Positions 26,901-37,823 of a stretch of 64,000 nt of DNA are shown here, in pieces. The DNA is from Mycobacterium kiyosense (GTDB lineage Bacteria; Actinomycetota; Actinomycetes; Mycobacteriales; Mycobacteriaceae). The position numbers were made by a program, and so were the translations under genes. The DNA is taken from the NCBI GenBank assembly GCA_021654635.1, contig AP025179.1, positions 2,666,001 through 2,730,000 of the forward strand. Direction: 5' to 3'. Numbering within the stretch: the first letter of the stretch is position 1; each line of letters begins with the position of its first letter. The notes under the pieces were generated by a model. It did not search any database and was not told the DNA's origin. It was given only the letters and a program-made list of their open reading frames with translations.

Positions 26901-29900
26901 GATCCCCGAGACCCCGCCCAGCGAGGCGTTCTGCCAGCCCGAGGCGTTGGCGCCGGCATTGAAGAACCCCGAGGAACTGCCCGTCCCGGAATTGAAGAAC
27001 CCCGACGACGGAGCCGTCGTCGAGTTTCCGAAACCGGGTGCCGCCGGGATATCGATGAAGTTGATGTCGATGGGTCCCACGCCGCCGCGGATGGTGATCG
27101 GAATCGTCGTGTCGGGTCCGCCGATCTGGGTGTTGATCGAGGGCAGCAGGGCGGTGATCGCTGGGATGAAGATGCCGTCGAAGGTGATGCTCAAATACGA
27201 CGAGTCGAGGCCGGAAATCGTGAATGGCGCGATGGTGATGGGGTAGAGGACGAGGCTGGTCATGTCGCTGCTGAGCGGGATGTTGACCGGTATCGCGAAA
27301 CTGGAATCGATGAGCGTGAATTCGGGAATGTGTATTCCGACACGGAAGCCATGCAGTCCCTGATAATCGCCGCGCCAGAAGAATCCGTTGTTGTAGCTGC
27401 CGGTGTTGAATGCTCCGGTGTTGACATTGCCGCTGTTGAAGTGGCCGGTGTTGGAGTCGCCCGAGTTGAATCCACCGGTGTTGTAGTCGCCGGTGTTGAA
27501 GTTGCCGGTGTTGAAGCTGCCGGTGTTGTACAGCCCCGAGTTGTAGTCTCCGACGTTGCCGATTCCGGTGTTGGCGATTCCGGTGTTCGTCAAGCCGGTG
27601 TTGAACGATCCCGGGTTGAGCATGCCGGTGTTGCCGGCTCCGGGGTTCCACATACCCCAGTTGGCGCTGCCGGGGTTGGCGACGCCGATGTTGGCGACGC
27701 CGGCGTTGCCGATGCCCCAGTTACCGGATCCGGCATTGCCGATCCCGATGTTGCCGTCGCCGGAATTGAAGAAGCCGATGTTGTTGTTGCCGGAGTTGAA
27801 CAGGCCGATGTTGCCGTGTCCGGAGTTCAGGGCGCCGATGCCGATTTGGTCGTTCCCGGTCAGGCCGATGCCGATGTTGTTGTTGCCGGTGTTGGCCAGG
27901 CCCAGGTTGGAGTTGCCGGCGTTGGCCAGGCCGATGTTGCCGGTGCCGAAGTTCCACAGGCCGCGGTTGAGGCTGCCGAGATTGCCGGAGCCGATGTTCG
28001 CGTCGCCGAGGTTGGCCAGTCCCCAATTGTGGTTGCCGTGGTTGGCGATTCCGACGTTGAGATCGCCGATGTTGGCGAAGCCGAAGTTCTGGCCGCCGAT
28101 GTTTGCGCTGCCGAAATTGTAGGCGCCGAGGTTGCCGTTGCCGACGTTGAAGCTGCCGGCGTTGCCCAGACCCAGGTTCGAGATCGCGAAGCCGCTGAGC
28201 ATTCCGGAAACGTTGCTGCCGACGTTGCCGAAACCGGAGACATGGGCTGCCGTCGCCAGGTCCACGGCGCTGGTGTTGAACCATCCCGACACGGTGTTGC
28301 CGACGTTCTTCACTCCGGACACCAGGTCGCCGACGTTCTTGTAACCCGACACTCCGGTACCGCCGGTGCCCAGGTTGAGGAAGCCGGAGTTGTGGGCGCC
28401 GACGTTGCCGAAACCCGACGAGCCGCCGGCGCCGGAGTTGAAGAACCCCGACGACGGGTTGGTGGTCGAGTTTCCGTAGCCGGGCGCCCCGCCCAGGTCG
28501 ATGACCGGGATCTTGATCGGGCCGATGCCGCCACCGCCGGCCAGGCTCAACGCGATATCCGGCCCGCCGATGACGGTGTCAATCGACGGCAGGGCCAGCG
28601 TCACGTTCCCGAATTTCACCGGGCCGACACTGATGAATTCCGTGCTGCCGGTCCCGAGAACGTTGATTTCGGCGGTGTATTTGGGAATGGTGAAGCCCTG
28701 AAGCGTCACCGTACCCAAGGACATGCTGATCGGAATATTGATCGGAACGGAGATGCTCGCATCGAACGGGATCGCGGTGTCCGGAATCGACATCGTGTAG
28801 TTGAAGCCGTAGAGCCCGCCATATTCGCCGCGCCAGAGTAGGCCGTTGTTCATGTTGCCGGTGTTGAACAGGCCGGTGTTGACGTTGCCGCTGTTGAACA
28901 GGCCGGTGTTGGTGTTGCCGGTGTTGAACAGGCCGGTGTTGGTGTTGCCGGTGTTGAAGCTGCCGGTGTTGAAGTGGCCGGTGTTGAAGTTGCCGGAGTT
29001 GTAGCTGCCGGGGTTGAGCAGGCCGGTGTTGAGGTTGCCGGGGTTGAGTAGTCCGGTGTTGGTGGTTCCGGAGTTGAACAGTCCGGTGTTGAGGGTGCCG
29101 GTGTTGGCGATGCCCCAGTTGGCGGTGCCGGTGTTGAACAGGCCGATGTTGTTTTCGCCGGTGTTGAAGAAGCCGATGTTGTTGGTGCCGGAGTTGAACA
29201 GGCCGATGTTGCCGGTGCCGGAGTTCAGGGCGCCGATGCCGATTTGGTCGTTGCCGGTCAGGCCGATGCCGATGTTGTTGTTGCCGGTGTTGGCCAGGCC
29301 CAGGTTGGAGTTGCCGGTGTTGGCCAGGCCGATGTTGTTGGTGCTGGTGCCAGGCCGTGGTTGAGGAGGCCCAGGTTGGCGGCGCCCCAGTTGTGCTCGC
29401 CGAGGTTGGCGATGCCCCAGTTGTGGTTGCCGGTTGGCCGAAGGCTGTGGTCGCCGAGGTTGCCCAGGCCGAGGTTGGCGGTGCCCAGGTTGGCCAGGCC
29501 GAGGTTGGTCATCAGGGGGGCGGGGTGGTGCAGCAGTCCGGCCAGGTGGGTGCCGGTGTTGGCCAGTCCGGACAGGTAGGCCGGGGTGCTCAGGTCGGTG
29601 GTGCTGGTGTTGAAGATGCCCGAGACGGTGTTGCCCCAGTTGAGCAGTCCCGATTGCAGGGCGCCGGCGTTGCGGATCCCCGAGACCCCGCCCAGCGAGG
29701 CGTTCTGCCAGCCCGAGGCGTTGGCGCCGGCATTGAAGAACCCCGAGGAACTGCCCGTCCCGGAATTGAAGAACCCCGACGACGGACGCCCGGAGGAGTT
29801 CCCGTAGCCGGTCGCGCCGCCGAAGTCGATCAACGTCCACTGGGCCGGCCCCAGGCTGGCGTGGATCGGGATGACGATGGTCGTGGAGCCGTCCGCCTGT

Positions 29901-32842
29901 CCGACCTGAATGTGCGGTGCCGGGCCGTTGATGTACAGCGGTGGGATGGTCAGGGAGTTGATGGTGCCGCTCAACACCGGAATGGGGCCGATCTGGGTTG
30001 TGGTGCCGAACGGGATGTCGTCGATGGTGATCCCGCTGAAGACCGTCGTGGTGAAGTCGATACTGAGCGGGATGTTGACCGGGATGGTGGCCGTCAGATC
30101 CAGGGAGATCTCCGGCATGGTGATGGCGTAGTGGGCGCCGTATTGGCCCTGGTTGTCGCCGCGCCAGAATAGGCCGTTGTTCATGTTGCCGGTGTTGAAC
30201 AGGCCGGTGTTGACGTTGCCGCTGTTGAACAGGCCGGTGTTGGTGTTGCCGGTGTTGAAGCTGCCCGTGTTGGTGTTGCCGGGGTTGAAGCTGCCGCTGT
30301 TGAAGTTCCCGGCGTTGAAGTTGCCGGAGTTGTAGTTGCCGGGATTGAGCAGGCCGGTGTTGGCGTTGCCGGCGTTGAACAACCCGCTGTTGGCGACACC
30401 GGAGTTGAAGAACCCGGTGTTGTACTTGCCGCTGTTCCCGACACCCCAGTTGCCGTCACCGGTGTTGAAGAACCCGACGTTGCCGGTCCCGGAGTTGAAC
30501 AGGCCGATGTTGCCGGCGCCGGAGTTCAGGGCGCCGATGCCGATTGGGTCGTTGCCGGTCAGGCCGATGCCGATGTTGTTGTTGCCGGTGTTGGCGAAGC
30601 CCAGGTTGGAGTTGCCGGCGTTGGCAAAGCCGATGTTGCCGGTGCCGGTATTGGCGATGCCCTGGTTGAGGACGCCGAGGTTGGCGGCGCCCCAGTTGTG
30701 GTCACCGTGGTTGCCCAGGCCGAAGTTGTGGTCGCCCAGGTTGCCCAGGCCCAGGTTGGCGCTGCCCAGGTTGGCCAGGCCGAGGTTGCTGATGGTGCCG
30801 GCGTGGTGCAGCAGCCCGGTCAGGTGGGTGCCGGTGTTGGCCAGTCCGGACAGGTAGGCGGGGGTCGCCAGGTCGGTGGTACTGGTGTTGAAGAACCCGG
30901 AGACGGTGTTGCCCCAGTTGAGCAGTCCCGATTGCAGGGCGCCCACGTTGCGGAACCCCGAGACGCTGCCCAGCGCGACGTTCTGCCAGCCCGAGGCGCT
31001 GGCCCCGGCGTTGAAGAACCCCGAGGAGCTGCCGGTCCCGGAATTGAAGAACCCCGACGAGGGTGCCGTCGTCGAATTCCCGAAGCCCGGCCCGCCGGGG
31101 ATATTGATGATCTCGATGGTGCCGCCCTGCAGCATGCCCTCGAGCGCCACTCCGAAGACCGTTGACGGCCCGCCGAGGGCAATGGTGATTATCGGCTCGG
31201 TGAACGTGGACGGGTACACGTAGACGGGACCGACGTAGAAATCGCCGTTCAGGGACGTTTCCTCGAAGGTGAACGCCGGGATGTTGTGTACTTGGCCGCC
31301 GAGTACCCAGGTCTGATTCAGCGGCTTGATGGACGAGGTGTCGATGGAGATGCTCGGAATGTCGATCCCCACGTGCAGGCTGATCTGCCCTTGGTTGTCG
31401 CCGCTGACGAAGAATCCGTTGTTGTAATTCCCGCTGTTGAATGCGCCGGTGTTGACGTTGCCGGTGTTGAGGTGGCCGGTGTTGTAATTTCCGGGGTTGA
31501 ACCCACCGGTGTTGTAGGCGCCGGCGTTGTAGTTGCCGGAGTTGGTGCTGCCCGCATTAAGAAAGCCACTGTTGTAGCTGCCCGTGTTGGCTAAACCGGT
31601 ATTGCCGATGCCCGCGTTGAGAATGCCGGTGTTGACATTGCCGGTATTGGCGATCCCGGTGTTTCCCATGCCCGGGTTGCCGAAGCCCCAGTTCCCGGAG
31701 CCGGCGTTGCCGATGCCGACATTTCCGTTGCCCGAGTTGAAGAATCCGATGTTGCCGGTGCCGGAGTTGAACAGCCCGATGTTGCCGGTGCCGGAGTTGA
31801 ACAGGCCGAAATTTTCTGTGTTCAGCAGACCGATGCCGATTTGATCGTTGCCGCTCAAGCCGATGCCGATATTGTTGTTTCCGGTGTTGGCGAAGCCGAG
31901 ATTCGAATTTCCCGAGTTGGCGAAGCCGATGTTGCCGGTGCCGGAATTCCATAGACCGTGGTTGAGGCTGCCGAAATTTCCGGAGCCGATGTTGGCATTG
32001 CCGAGGCTGCCCAAACCGAGGTTGCCGAATCCGTCGTTGCCCAAACCCAGATTGCTGCTGCCGATGTTTCCCGAGCCGATGTTCGTGTTACCGATGTTGG
32101 CGCTGCCGAGGTTTTGGCTGCCGATGTTGCCGATGCCGAAGTTGAAGTCGCCGATGTTGCCGATGCCGAAGTTGAAGTCGCCGATGTTGCCCAGTCCGAT
32201 GTCGACGGAGCCGACGTTCACCGACCCCAACTTGGTGGCCAAGTTGTTGATGGCCGAACGGAACCGGGGGAACGGATCGCCTGCGGCTGCGGCCGGCGAC
32301 TGGTTGTTGGGGGTGACCGGCCCGGCGTAGAACCGGCGAAACTGGGTGATCGTCGAGGCGATCGCCGAGGACTCGGCGTGGTAGCCGAACATGGTGGCGA
32401 CGTCTTGTGCCCACATCTGCTCGTACTCGGTCTCCACCGCGGCGATCGCGGGCCAGTTCTGGCCCAGCACGTTGGACATTACGAGCCCGATCAGGCGGGA
32501 CCGGTTGGCGGAGATGGCGGCCGGATGCACGGTCGCGGTTTGCGCCGCCTCGAACGCTGCCGCCGCCAACTGGGCTTGGGTCGCGGCCTGCTCGGCTTGC
32601 TCGGCCGCCGAGCTCAGCCACTTGGAGTAGGGGGCCGCCGCGGTCAGCATCGCGGCCGCGGCCGAACCCTGCCACGACGAAGCAGCCAGCGCGGAGGTCA
32701 GTGCGGAGAACGACCGCGCGGAGGAACCCAACTCGGCGGCCAGGCCCCGCCAGGCCGTCGCGGCTGCCAGCATCGGACCGGGCCCGGCGCCGGCCAGCAT
32801 CTGCCGCGAATTGAGCTCGGGCGGCAGCCGCGCAAAATCCAT
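23946..32842 (-). CDS. giant PPE-MPTR protein, frame interrupted once
   Basis: Read from 32842: a PPE domain ([20 protein letters not shown] and on, with the WxG-type SSWQG) of about 180 aa, then major polymorphic tandem repeats of the NxGxGNxG type ([29 protein letters not shown]) for most of about 2965 codons. Several non-repetitive beta-rich inserts (such as [20 protein letters not shown]) separate the repeat blocks, as in PPE-MPTR genes of M. tuberculosis such as PPE55. The frame breaks at about 29344-29350, where a 4-bp deletion relative to a duplicate block lies; a nearby 6-bp difference keeps frame. AGGGAGA precedes the ATG. PPE proteins are ESX-secreted, surface associated and antigenic; specific function unknown. 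With the break real, the product would stop soon after residue 1190. Confidence 0.8.
26041..27012 (-). repeat. near-identical internal duplication of the PPE-MPTR gene, copy 1
   Basis: A 972-bp block nearly identical to 28825-29786 (962 bp). It covers MPTR units and the following non-repeat segment. The second copy is 10 bp shorter (4 + 6), which produces the frame break. A more diverged third block starts at about 30150. Confidence 0.75.
28825..29786 (-). repeat. near-identical internal duplication of the PPE-MPTR gene, copy 2
   Basis: Partner of 26041-27012. Relative to copy 1, 4 bp are missing at about 29345 (LNHGLANTG becomes LNHGLAPAP) and a net 6 bp at about 29435, where NFGLANHG is altered. 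Confidence 0.75.
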
Positions 32843-33311
32843 CGCATCTCCCTGATTTCAAACAGCTGCCCGAGGTGCTGCTGCGGGTGGCTGTGGCTGA
32901 TCGGACGGATACTGGGCCGCGTCGAGAGGAATCCACCGCAATTCATAGTGGAATTTCGGCGATGCGCAACCACCTTCGAACGCCGGGGTTGAGCCGGGTC
33001 GCACTGGCCGAGGGCTATCACGGACATCCGAAACGCATGCGAAAGCGCTTCTCCTGCAATGCGTTCCAGCAATTATGGAGACGATCGCGCCGCTGTGTCA
33101 GCGGCCACGCAGGCGTGATTGCCTCCCCCTATGGGGGGAGGAAAGTTCAACCCGAAGATCCACCACCGGTCCGAGGGATGGTGGGCCGTCGGTAGGCAAA
33201 TGTGTTCAGTAGATTGGTCATTCGACACACCCAACGCGTCGGGTGAAGCCGAAAGAGATGGCGGTCAATGGGATTGATAGCAGGAAAGTGCTGGCGAACA
33301 AAACCGGGACG
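32843..33311. other. intergenic between the PPE-MPTR gene and pyrD
   Basis: It contains palindrome motif C at 33122-33160 and, 136 bp after it on the plus strand, ATG 33258 with a weak GAAAGAG site opening a frame ([17 protein letters not shown]) that soon runs antisense into the pyrD end. This may be the stub of a third gene of the palindrome-motif group. Confidence 0.35.
33122..33160 (+). promoter_or_regulatory. palindrome motif, copy C
   Basis: CCTCCCCCTATGGGGGGAGG followed by AAAGTTCAACCCGAAGATC. It is the most symmetric copy. It lies about 280 bp upstream of the PPE-MPTR start on the other strand and 136 bp before a plus-strand ATG. Confidence 0.5.
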
Positions 33312-34435
33312 CTAGCCCGGCGGGGTCTGCCGGTTGCGCACCGCCGAGCCCACCGCGTCGGTCAGCGAAGCGAATCCGCCCTCGTGCAGCCGGCGAGCGA
33401 TCCCGTCGTGAATGTCCTTTGGCCCACAGTCCTCCGCCGTAGATGAAGCCGGTGTACCCCTGCAGCAGCGACGCGCCGGCGGTGATGCGCTCCCAGGCGT
33501 CGTCGGCGGTCTCGATGCCCCCGACACTGATCAGCACCAACCGGTCGCCGACCCGCTGATACAGCCGGTGCAGCACCTGCAGCGAACGACGCGCGACGGG
33601 CGGGCCGGAGATGCCGCCGGCGCCGAGCGCCTCAACCCCCCGGCGTGCGCAGCCCGTCGCGCGAGATGGTGGTGTTGGTGGCCACGATGCCGGCCAGCCC
33701 GAGTTGCACGGCCAGGTCGGCGATTTCGTCGATTTCGGGGTCGGCGAGGTCGGGTGCGATCTTCACTAGCACGGGGGTCGTCCCCGCTTCGGCGAGCACG
33801 GCCGCCAGGATCGGCCGCAGCGACTCCACCGCCTGCAGATCGCGCAGTCCCGGAGTGTTCGGCGAGCTCACGTTGACCACCAGGTAGGACACCAGGGGAG
33901 CCAGCAGCCGGGCGCTGGCGCGGTAGTCGGCGACGGCGTCGGCGGCGGGCGTCTTCTTGGTCTTGCCGATGTTCGCCCCGATCGGCACGTCGGGGACGTG
34001 CTGGGCCAGCCGGGCGGCCAGCGCGCCGGCGCCGTTGTTGTTGAAGCCCATCCGGTTGAGCAGGGCGCGGTCGTCGGGCAGCCGGAACAGCCGCGGTGCC
34101 GGGTTCCCGGGCTGCGGGTGGGCGGTGACGGTGCCAATTTCCGCATAGCCGAAACCCATTGCACCCCAAATGGAAAGCCCGGTACCGTCCTTGTCGAATC
34201 CGGCCGCCAGCCCGAGCGGTCCGGGAAACCGGACCCCGAATACGGTGCTGGCCAGGATCGGGTCGGTCGGTCCCAGCCGCCTGCTCAGCGTCCGGCGCGC
34301 CGGCGCGGTGGACGTGGCAGCACGCAGCGCACCGAACACCAGGGTGTGCACGCGCTCGGCCGGTACCGCGAACAACGCCTTCCGTAGCAGGCCGTATATC
34401 GGATGCCCGCCTTCGCCCGGTCGGCCCACCGTCAC
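33312..34435 (-). CDS. pyrD: dihydroorotate dehydrogenase (quinone), class 2
   Basis: About 373 aa after correction, the membrane-associated enzyme oxidising dihydroorotate to orotate in pyrimidine synthesis. Visible: [14 protein letters not shown] (FMN/substrate loop), [41 protein letters not shown] with the catalytic Ser of class 2, LVKIAPD, TNTT, and [13 protein letters not shown]. Two frame breaks occur: an extra base in the C run 33636-33641 and another in 33416-33422. Removing both gives a continuous protein ending RNRQTPPG. pyrD is essential for de novo synthesis, so the breaks are probably sequence errors. GTG 34435 overlaps the upstream gene's stop (GTGA). Confidence 0.85.
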
Positions 34436-34638
34436 GGCTCCGGCTGGTCGGGAACTCGGTTGTCCAGTCGGGTTTTCTTACGGCGCAACAACACTCGTCT
34501 GCTTCCATCGGTGTACAGCCGCACCCGGGTCAGCTCCCAGCCGCGGTACTCGGCCTCGATGGACAGCCGGGTGGAGGCGCTCAGGCGGGTCACCTCCGGG
34601 GGTAGGCGCAGCGGCGCCCACTCGTACTCGTCGGACAT
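34432..34638 (-). CDS. DUF5703-family protein
   Basis: 68 aa: [20 protein letters not shown], then [20 protein letters not shown] and [10 protein letters not shown]. This small conserved actinobacterial family has no known function. It is translationally coupled to pyrD by a 4-bp overlap and lies between lppL and pyrD. No signal peptide or membrane segment. Confidence 0.7.
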   Translation of the reverse strand: MSDEYEWAPLRLPPEVTRLSASTRLSIEAEYRGWELTRVRLYTDGSRRVLLRRKKTRLDNRVPDQPEP

Positions 34639-34691
34639 GTCGGCGTCCCACCCCGCGGGCAGCCGACTCCACCGTGGCGTGGTCCCGCTGG

Positions 34692-35726
34692 TCAAGGCTT
34701 GCCCGCCGCGTCGGCGATGACCTGCACACCCGCGCCGGACCCCGACACCACGTACAGGGTGTTCGAGGTCTCGTCGAAGGCCAGCGAGTTGGGTTGCTGC
34801 ACGGTCGGGTAACGCACCTTTTCCACGGGGATTCCGGTGCTCAGATCGTAACCAACGACCACGTTGGACGCGGTCAGGGACACCCACGCCAGCCTGGTGG
34901 ACCCGGCCAGCCCGTACGGCGCCTGCCGCACCGGAAAGGCCTGGCGCAGGATCAGCGGGTCCACCCCGTAGACCAGCAACTGGCCGCCCCGGGTGTCGGC
35001 GACCAGCACCCGGCCCAGCGGATCGGCGGCCAGCGTGGTCGCGCCCTCGCCGGCCCGCAGCGCCTGCTCGGCCCGGCCGTCGGCGCCGATCGTCGTCACC
35101 GACGTCTGGCCGCGGTCCAACACGATGGTCGTATTCCCTTGTGTCGCAAGCGCATCGACGCGGGCGAAGATCTTGTTCCGGCTGGCCACCGAACTGTCGG
35201 CGCCCAGCGTGTACACCGCGCCGTCGGCGGTGCCGAGCACCAGCCGCCCATCGGCGCGGCGTGCGATCGCGGTGAAGTCCGTCTGTGCGGACACGGTGAC
35301 CGCGGTGGTCTTGGCGTCGGCCAACTCGACCGCCAGGTAGCCGCCGCGCACCGCCACGAAAGCCCGGCCGTTGCCGTCGCCGGTGATGGCCGCGGTGGGC
35401 CCGGGCAGCGGAACGACGCGCGGCGCGGTCTGCGCGCCGAGCACGGCGAGACTGGCCGGGGCCGCCGGGTCGGTTCCCGGGCACAGCACCACCAGTTGGT
35501 GGGTGCCGACGTCGAAGAATGCGCTCTGGGGGTGCCCGCCCAGCGGTTGCACCGTGCCGGCCGGGTTCAGGCTGGGCGGCGAAACGGCGGGTTGCGCGGT
35601 TTGGATCGTCGGGGGAGTGGCGACCAGCGGATTCGCCGAGCACCCGGCCAGCCCGGCCGCGCCCGTCAGCAAACACGCGACAGCGGCGCAGCGCAGAAAA
35701 CCCCGGCTCGCATAGTCAAGCAGCAA
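34692..35726 (-). CDS. lppL: lipoprotein LppL (Rv2138-like)
   Basis: 344 aa. N-terminal signal with lipobox LAGC (GAAGLAGCSANP), then a Pro-rich linker and repeated blades that read as a beta-propeller (TTIGADGRAEQALRAGEGAT, DPLGRVLVADTRGGQLLVYG, LYVVSGSGAGVQV). Very similar throughout to M. tuberculosis LppL. It is exported and lipid-anchored; no biochemical role is established. The start reads TTG with GGAAG seven bases upstream. Confidence 0.88.
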   Translation of the reverse strand: MLLDYASRGFLRCAAVACLLTGAAGLAGCSANPLVATPPTIQTAQPAVSPPSLNPAGTVQPLGGHPQSAFFDVGTHQLVVLCPGTDPAAPASLAVLGAQTAPRVVPLPGPTAAITGDGNGRAFVAVRGGYLAVELADAKTTAVTVSAQTDFTAIARRADGRLVLGTADGAVYTLGADSSVASRNKIFARVDALATQGNTTIVLDRGQTSVTTIGADGRAEQALRAGEGATTLAADPLGRVLVADTRGGQLLVYGVDPLILRQAFPVRQAPYGLAGSTRLAWVSLTASNVVVGYDLSTGIPVEKVRYPTVQQPNSLAFDETSNTLYVVSGSGAGVQVIADAAGKP

Positions 35727-35824
35727 CTGTCAGCTTCCGATCGTCGGGCGGCACAAACGAAATTCTAAGGAACGCCAGCGCGCTCAATTTGTCATGTTGG
35801 GCGCATAAAGTGGTACGGCGCGGG

Positions 35825-35830
35825 TATTCT
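35825..35830 (+). promoter_or_regulatory. leaderless -10 (TATTCT)
   Basis: TATTCT ends six bases before ATG 35837. Confidence 0.5.
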
Positions 35831-35836
35831 CGCGCC

Positions 35837-36139
35837 ATGACCGTCATCGTCGACCGGCATATCGCGAACGCTGAGTTCGCCATCGAAGACATGTGCACGG
35901 GGATCTTCGCCAGCGGATACGGCGAAGTGGGAGATGGGCGCAGTTTCGCTTTCCACATCGAGCACCATTCGCTGATCGTCGAAATTTACCGGCCCCGGCT
36001 GTCCGGGCCCGTCCCGCAGGACGAAGACGTCGTCGCGCGATCCGTGCGCGGCGTCCGTGACATCGACCTCACCGACGAGCGCAGCCTAGCCGCCGCGGTA
36101 CGCGACTCCGTCGCCCACGCCGTCCCCGTTCCGCGCTGA
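35837..36139 (+). CDS. conserved hypothetical protein (Rv2137c-like)
   Basis: 100 aa: MTVIVDRHIANAEFAIEDMC, then GDGRSFAFHIEHHSLIVEIY and a Pro/Arg tail. Soluble, no signal, family function unknown; shorter than its M. tuberculosis counterpart at the same position before uppP. The start is fixed by a -10 hexamer six bases upstream. It diverges from lppL. Confidence 0.7.
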   Translation: MTVIVDRHIANAEFAIEDMCTGIFASGYGEVGDGRSFAFHIEHHSLIVEIYRPRLSGPVPQDEDVVARSVRGVRDIDLTDERSLAAAVRDSVAHAVPVPR

Positions 36140-36179
36140 GCGCCACCACGCGCGTCCGGTAACCGTCCCGTACACCAGG

Positions 36180-36185
36180 TACGGT
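36180..36185 (+). promoter_or_regulatory. leaderless -10 of uppP (TACGGT)
   Basis: TACGGT ends seven bases before GTG 36193. Confidence 0.5.
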
Positions 36186-36192
36186 CGTCGTC

Positions 36193-37041
36193 GTGTCTGC
36201 GGTTACCCCGATGTCCTGGACGCAAGTCGTCGTGCTGTCCGTGGTGCAGGGCCTGACGGAATTCTTGCCGGTCTCCTCGTCAGGGCACCTGGCGATCGTG
36301 TCCCGGGTGTTCTTCCACGCCGACGCCGGCGCGTCGTTCACCGCGGTCAGCCAGCTCGGGACCGAGGCCGCCGTACTGGTCTACTTCGCCCGCGACATCG
36401 TGCGCATCGCCCGGGCCTGGTTTCACGGCCTGGCGGTGAGATCACAGCGCAACACCGACTACCGGCTCGGCTGGTACGTCATCATCGGGACCATCCCGAT
36501 CTGCGTACTGGGTCTGTTCTTCAAAGAGGAGATCCGCTCCGGCGTGCGCAACCTGTGGGTGGTCGCGACGGCGATGGTGGTCTTCTCGGCGGTCATCGCG
36601 CTGGCCGAGTACCTCGGCCGGCAGACTCGCGACGTCGAGCGCCTCAACTGGCGCGACGCCGCCGTCGTCGGCAGCGCCCAATGTCTGGCGCTGGTTCCCG
36701 GTGTGTCGCGGTCCGGATCGACCATCAGCGCCGGGCTGTTCCTCGGCCTGGAACGCGAACTGGCCGCCCGCTTCGGCTTCCTGCTGGCCATCCCGGCCGT
36801 CTTCGCCTCCGGGCTGTTCTCCCTGCCGGACGCCTTCCACCCGGTCACCGAGGGCATGAGTGCCACCGGTCCACAGCTGGTCGCGTCCATGCTGATCGCA
36901 TTCGTCATCGGCCTGGCCGCGGTTTCCTGGTTCCTACATTTTCTGTTGCGCCACAACATGTACTGGTTCGTCGGCTACCGGGTGCTGGCCGGTACGGCCG
37001 TACTGATCCTGCTGGCCACCGGGACGGTCGCCGCCACATGA
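36193..37041 (+). CDS. uppP: undecaprenyl-diphosphatase UppP
   Basis: 282 aa, polytopic (about eight membrane segments). It dephosphorylates undecaprenyl/decaprenyl diphosphate, recycling the lipid carrier for peptidoglycan and arabinogalactan synthesis. Family signatures are present: [20 protein letters not shown] near the N-terminus and [20 protein letters not shown] in the middle. GTG 36193 matches the M. tuberculosis start and follows a leaderless -10. The stop overlaps the next ATG (ATGA). Known also as BacA; loss gives bacitracin sensitivity in related species. Confidence 0.95.
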   Translation: MSAVTPMSWTQVVVLSVVQGLTEFLPVSSSGHLAIVSRVFFHADAGASFTAVSQLGTEAAVLVYFARDIVRIARAWFHGLAVRSQRNTDYRLGWYVIIGTIPICVLGLFFKEEIRSGVRNLWVVATAMVVFSAVIALAEYLGRQTRDVERLNWRDAAVVGSAQCLALVPGVSRSGSTISAGLFLGLERELAARFGFLLAIPAVFASGLFSLPDAFHPVTEGMSATGPQLVASMLIAFVIGLAAVSWFLHFLLRHNMYWFVGYRVLAGTAVLILLATGTVAAT

Positions 37042-37757
37042 CCGTGCTGCTGTTGCGCCACGGCCGGTCCACCTCGAACACCGCGGGCACCCTGGCCGGC
37101 CGCTCCGAAGGCGTCGACCTCGACGACAAGGGGCGCGACCAGGCGCTCGGGTTGATCGACCGCATCGGTGACCTGCCGATCCGGGCCGTGGTGACCTCGC
37201 CGCTGCTGCGCTGCCGTCGCACCGTGCAGCCGCTGGCCGAGGCGCTGTGCTTGGAGCCGCTGATCGACGAACGCATCGCCGAGGTCGACTACGGCGAGTG
37301 GACCGGGCGCAAGCTGGGGGAGTTGGTCAGCGAGCCGCTTTGGCGGGTGGTGCAGGCCCATCCCAGCGCGGCGGTGTTCCCCGGCGGCGAGGGCCTGGCG
37401 CAGGTGCAGTCCCGCGCGGTGGCCGCCGTCCGCGAGCACGACAGGCGGCTCAGCGAGCAGCACGGCGCGGACGTGCTGTGGATCGCCTGCACCCACGGTG
37501 ACGTGATCAAGGCCGTCATCGCCGACGCCTACGGCATGCACCTGGACAGCTTCCAGCGGGTCAACGCCGATCCCGCGTCGGTAAGCGTGGTGCGCTACAC
37601 CCCGCTGCGACCGTTCGTGCTACACGTCAACCACACCGGGGCGCGGTTGTCGGCGGGGCTACGCGCCGCGCCCGCGCCGTTGCCGGAGGCCAAAGCAGCG
37701 GGTGAAACCACCGAACCGTCCGCCGGCGACGCAGTGGTCGGCGGCTCCACCGACTAA
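37038..37757 (+). CDS. histidine phosphatase superfamily protein (Rv2135c-like)
   Basis: 239 aa. The N-terminal [10 protein letters not shown] contains the phospho-accepting His of the RHG motif; [14 protein letters not shown] and [13 protein letters not shown] supply the second catalytic His and partner residues. A Pro/Ala-rich tail follows. The family removes phosphate from small molecules or proteins; substrate uncertain. ATG overlaps the uppP stop, so the two are translated together. Confidence 0.85.
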   Translation: MTVLLLRHGRSTSNTAGTLAGRSEGVDLDDKGRDQALGLIDRIGDLPIRAVVTSPLLRCRRTVQPLAEALCLEPLIDERIAEVDYGEWTGRKLGELVSEPLWRVVQAHPSAAVFPGGEGLAQVQSRAVAAVREHDRRLSEQHGADVLWIACTHGDVIKAVIADAYGMHLDSFQRVNADPASVSVVRYTPLRPFVLHVNHTGARLSAGLRAAPAPLPEAKAAGETTEPSAGDAVVGGSTD

Positions 37758-37823
37758 CCGCGCGGCGGTAGCCGCGCATACGAGGCGCCGGTGCGGCTGT
37801 CTGCACGGTATTTTGGAAGAGCC

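Noticed and set aside
24336..28841. Long plus-strand Val/Ala-rich frames in the MPTR region
   Set aside because: They are the complement of the PPE-MPTR repeats; the PPE domain and start are on the minus strand.
24700..32200. Regular short repeats that could suggest CRISPR
   Set aside because: The 15-bp periodicity is continuous protein-coding MPTR (five-residue units) without spacers.
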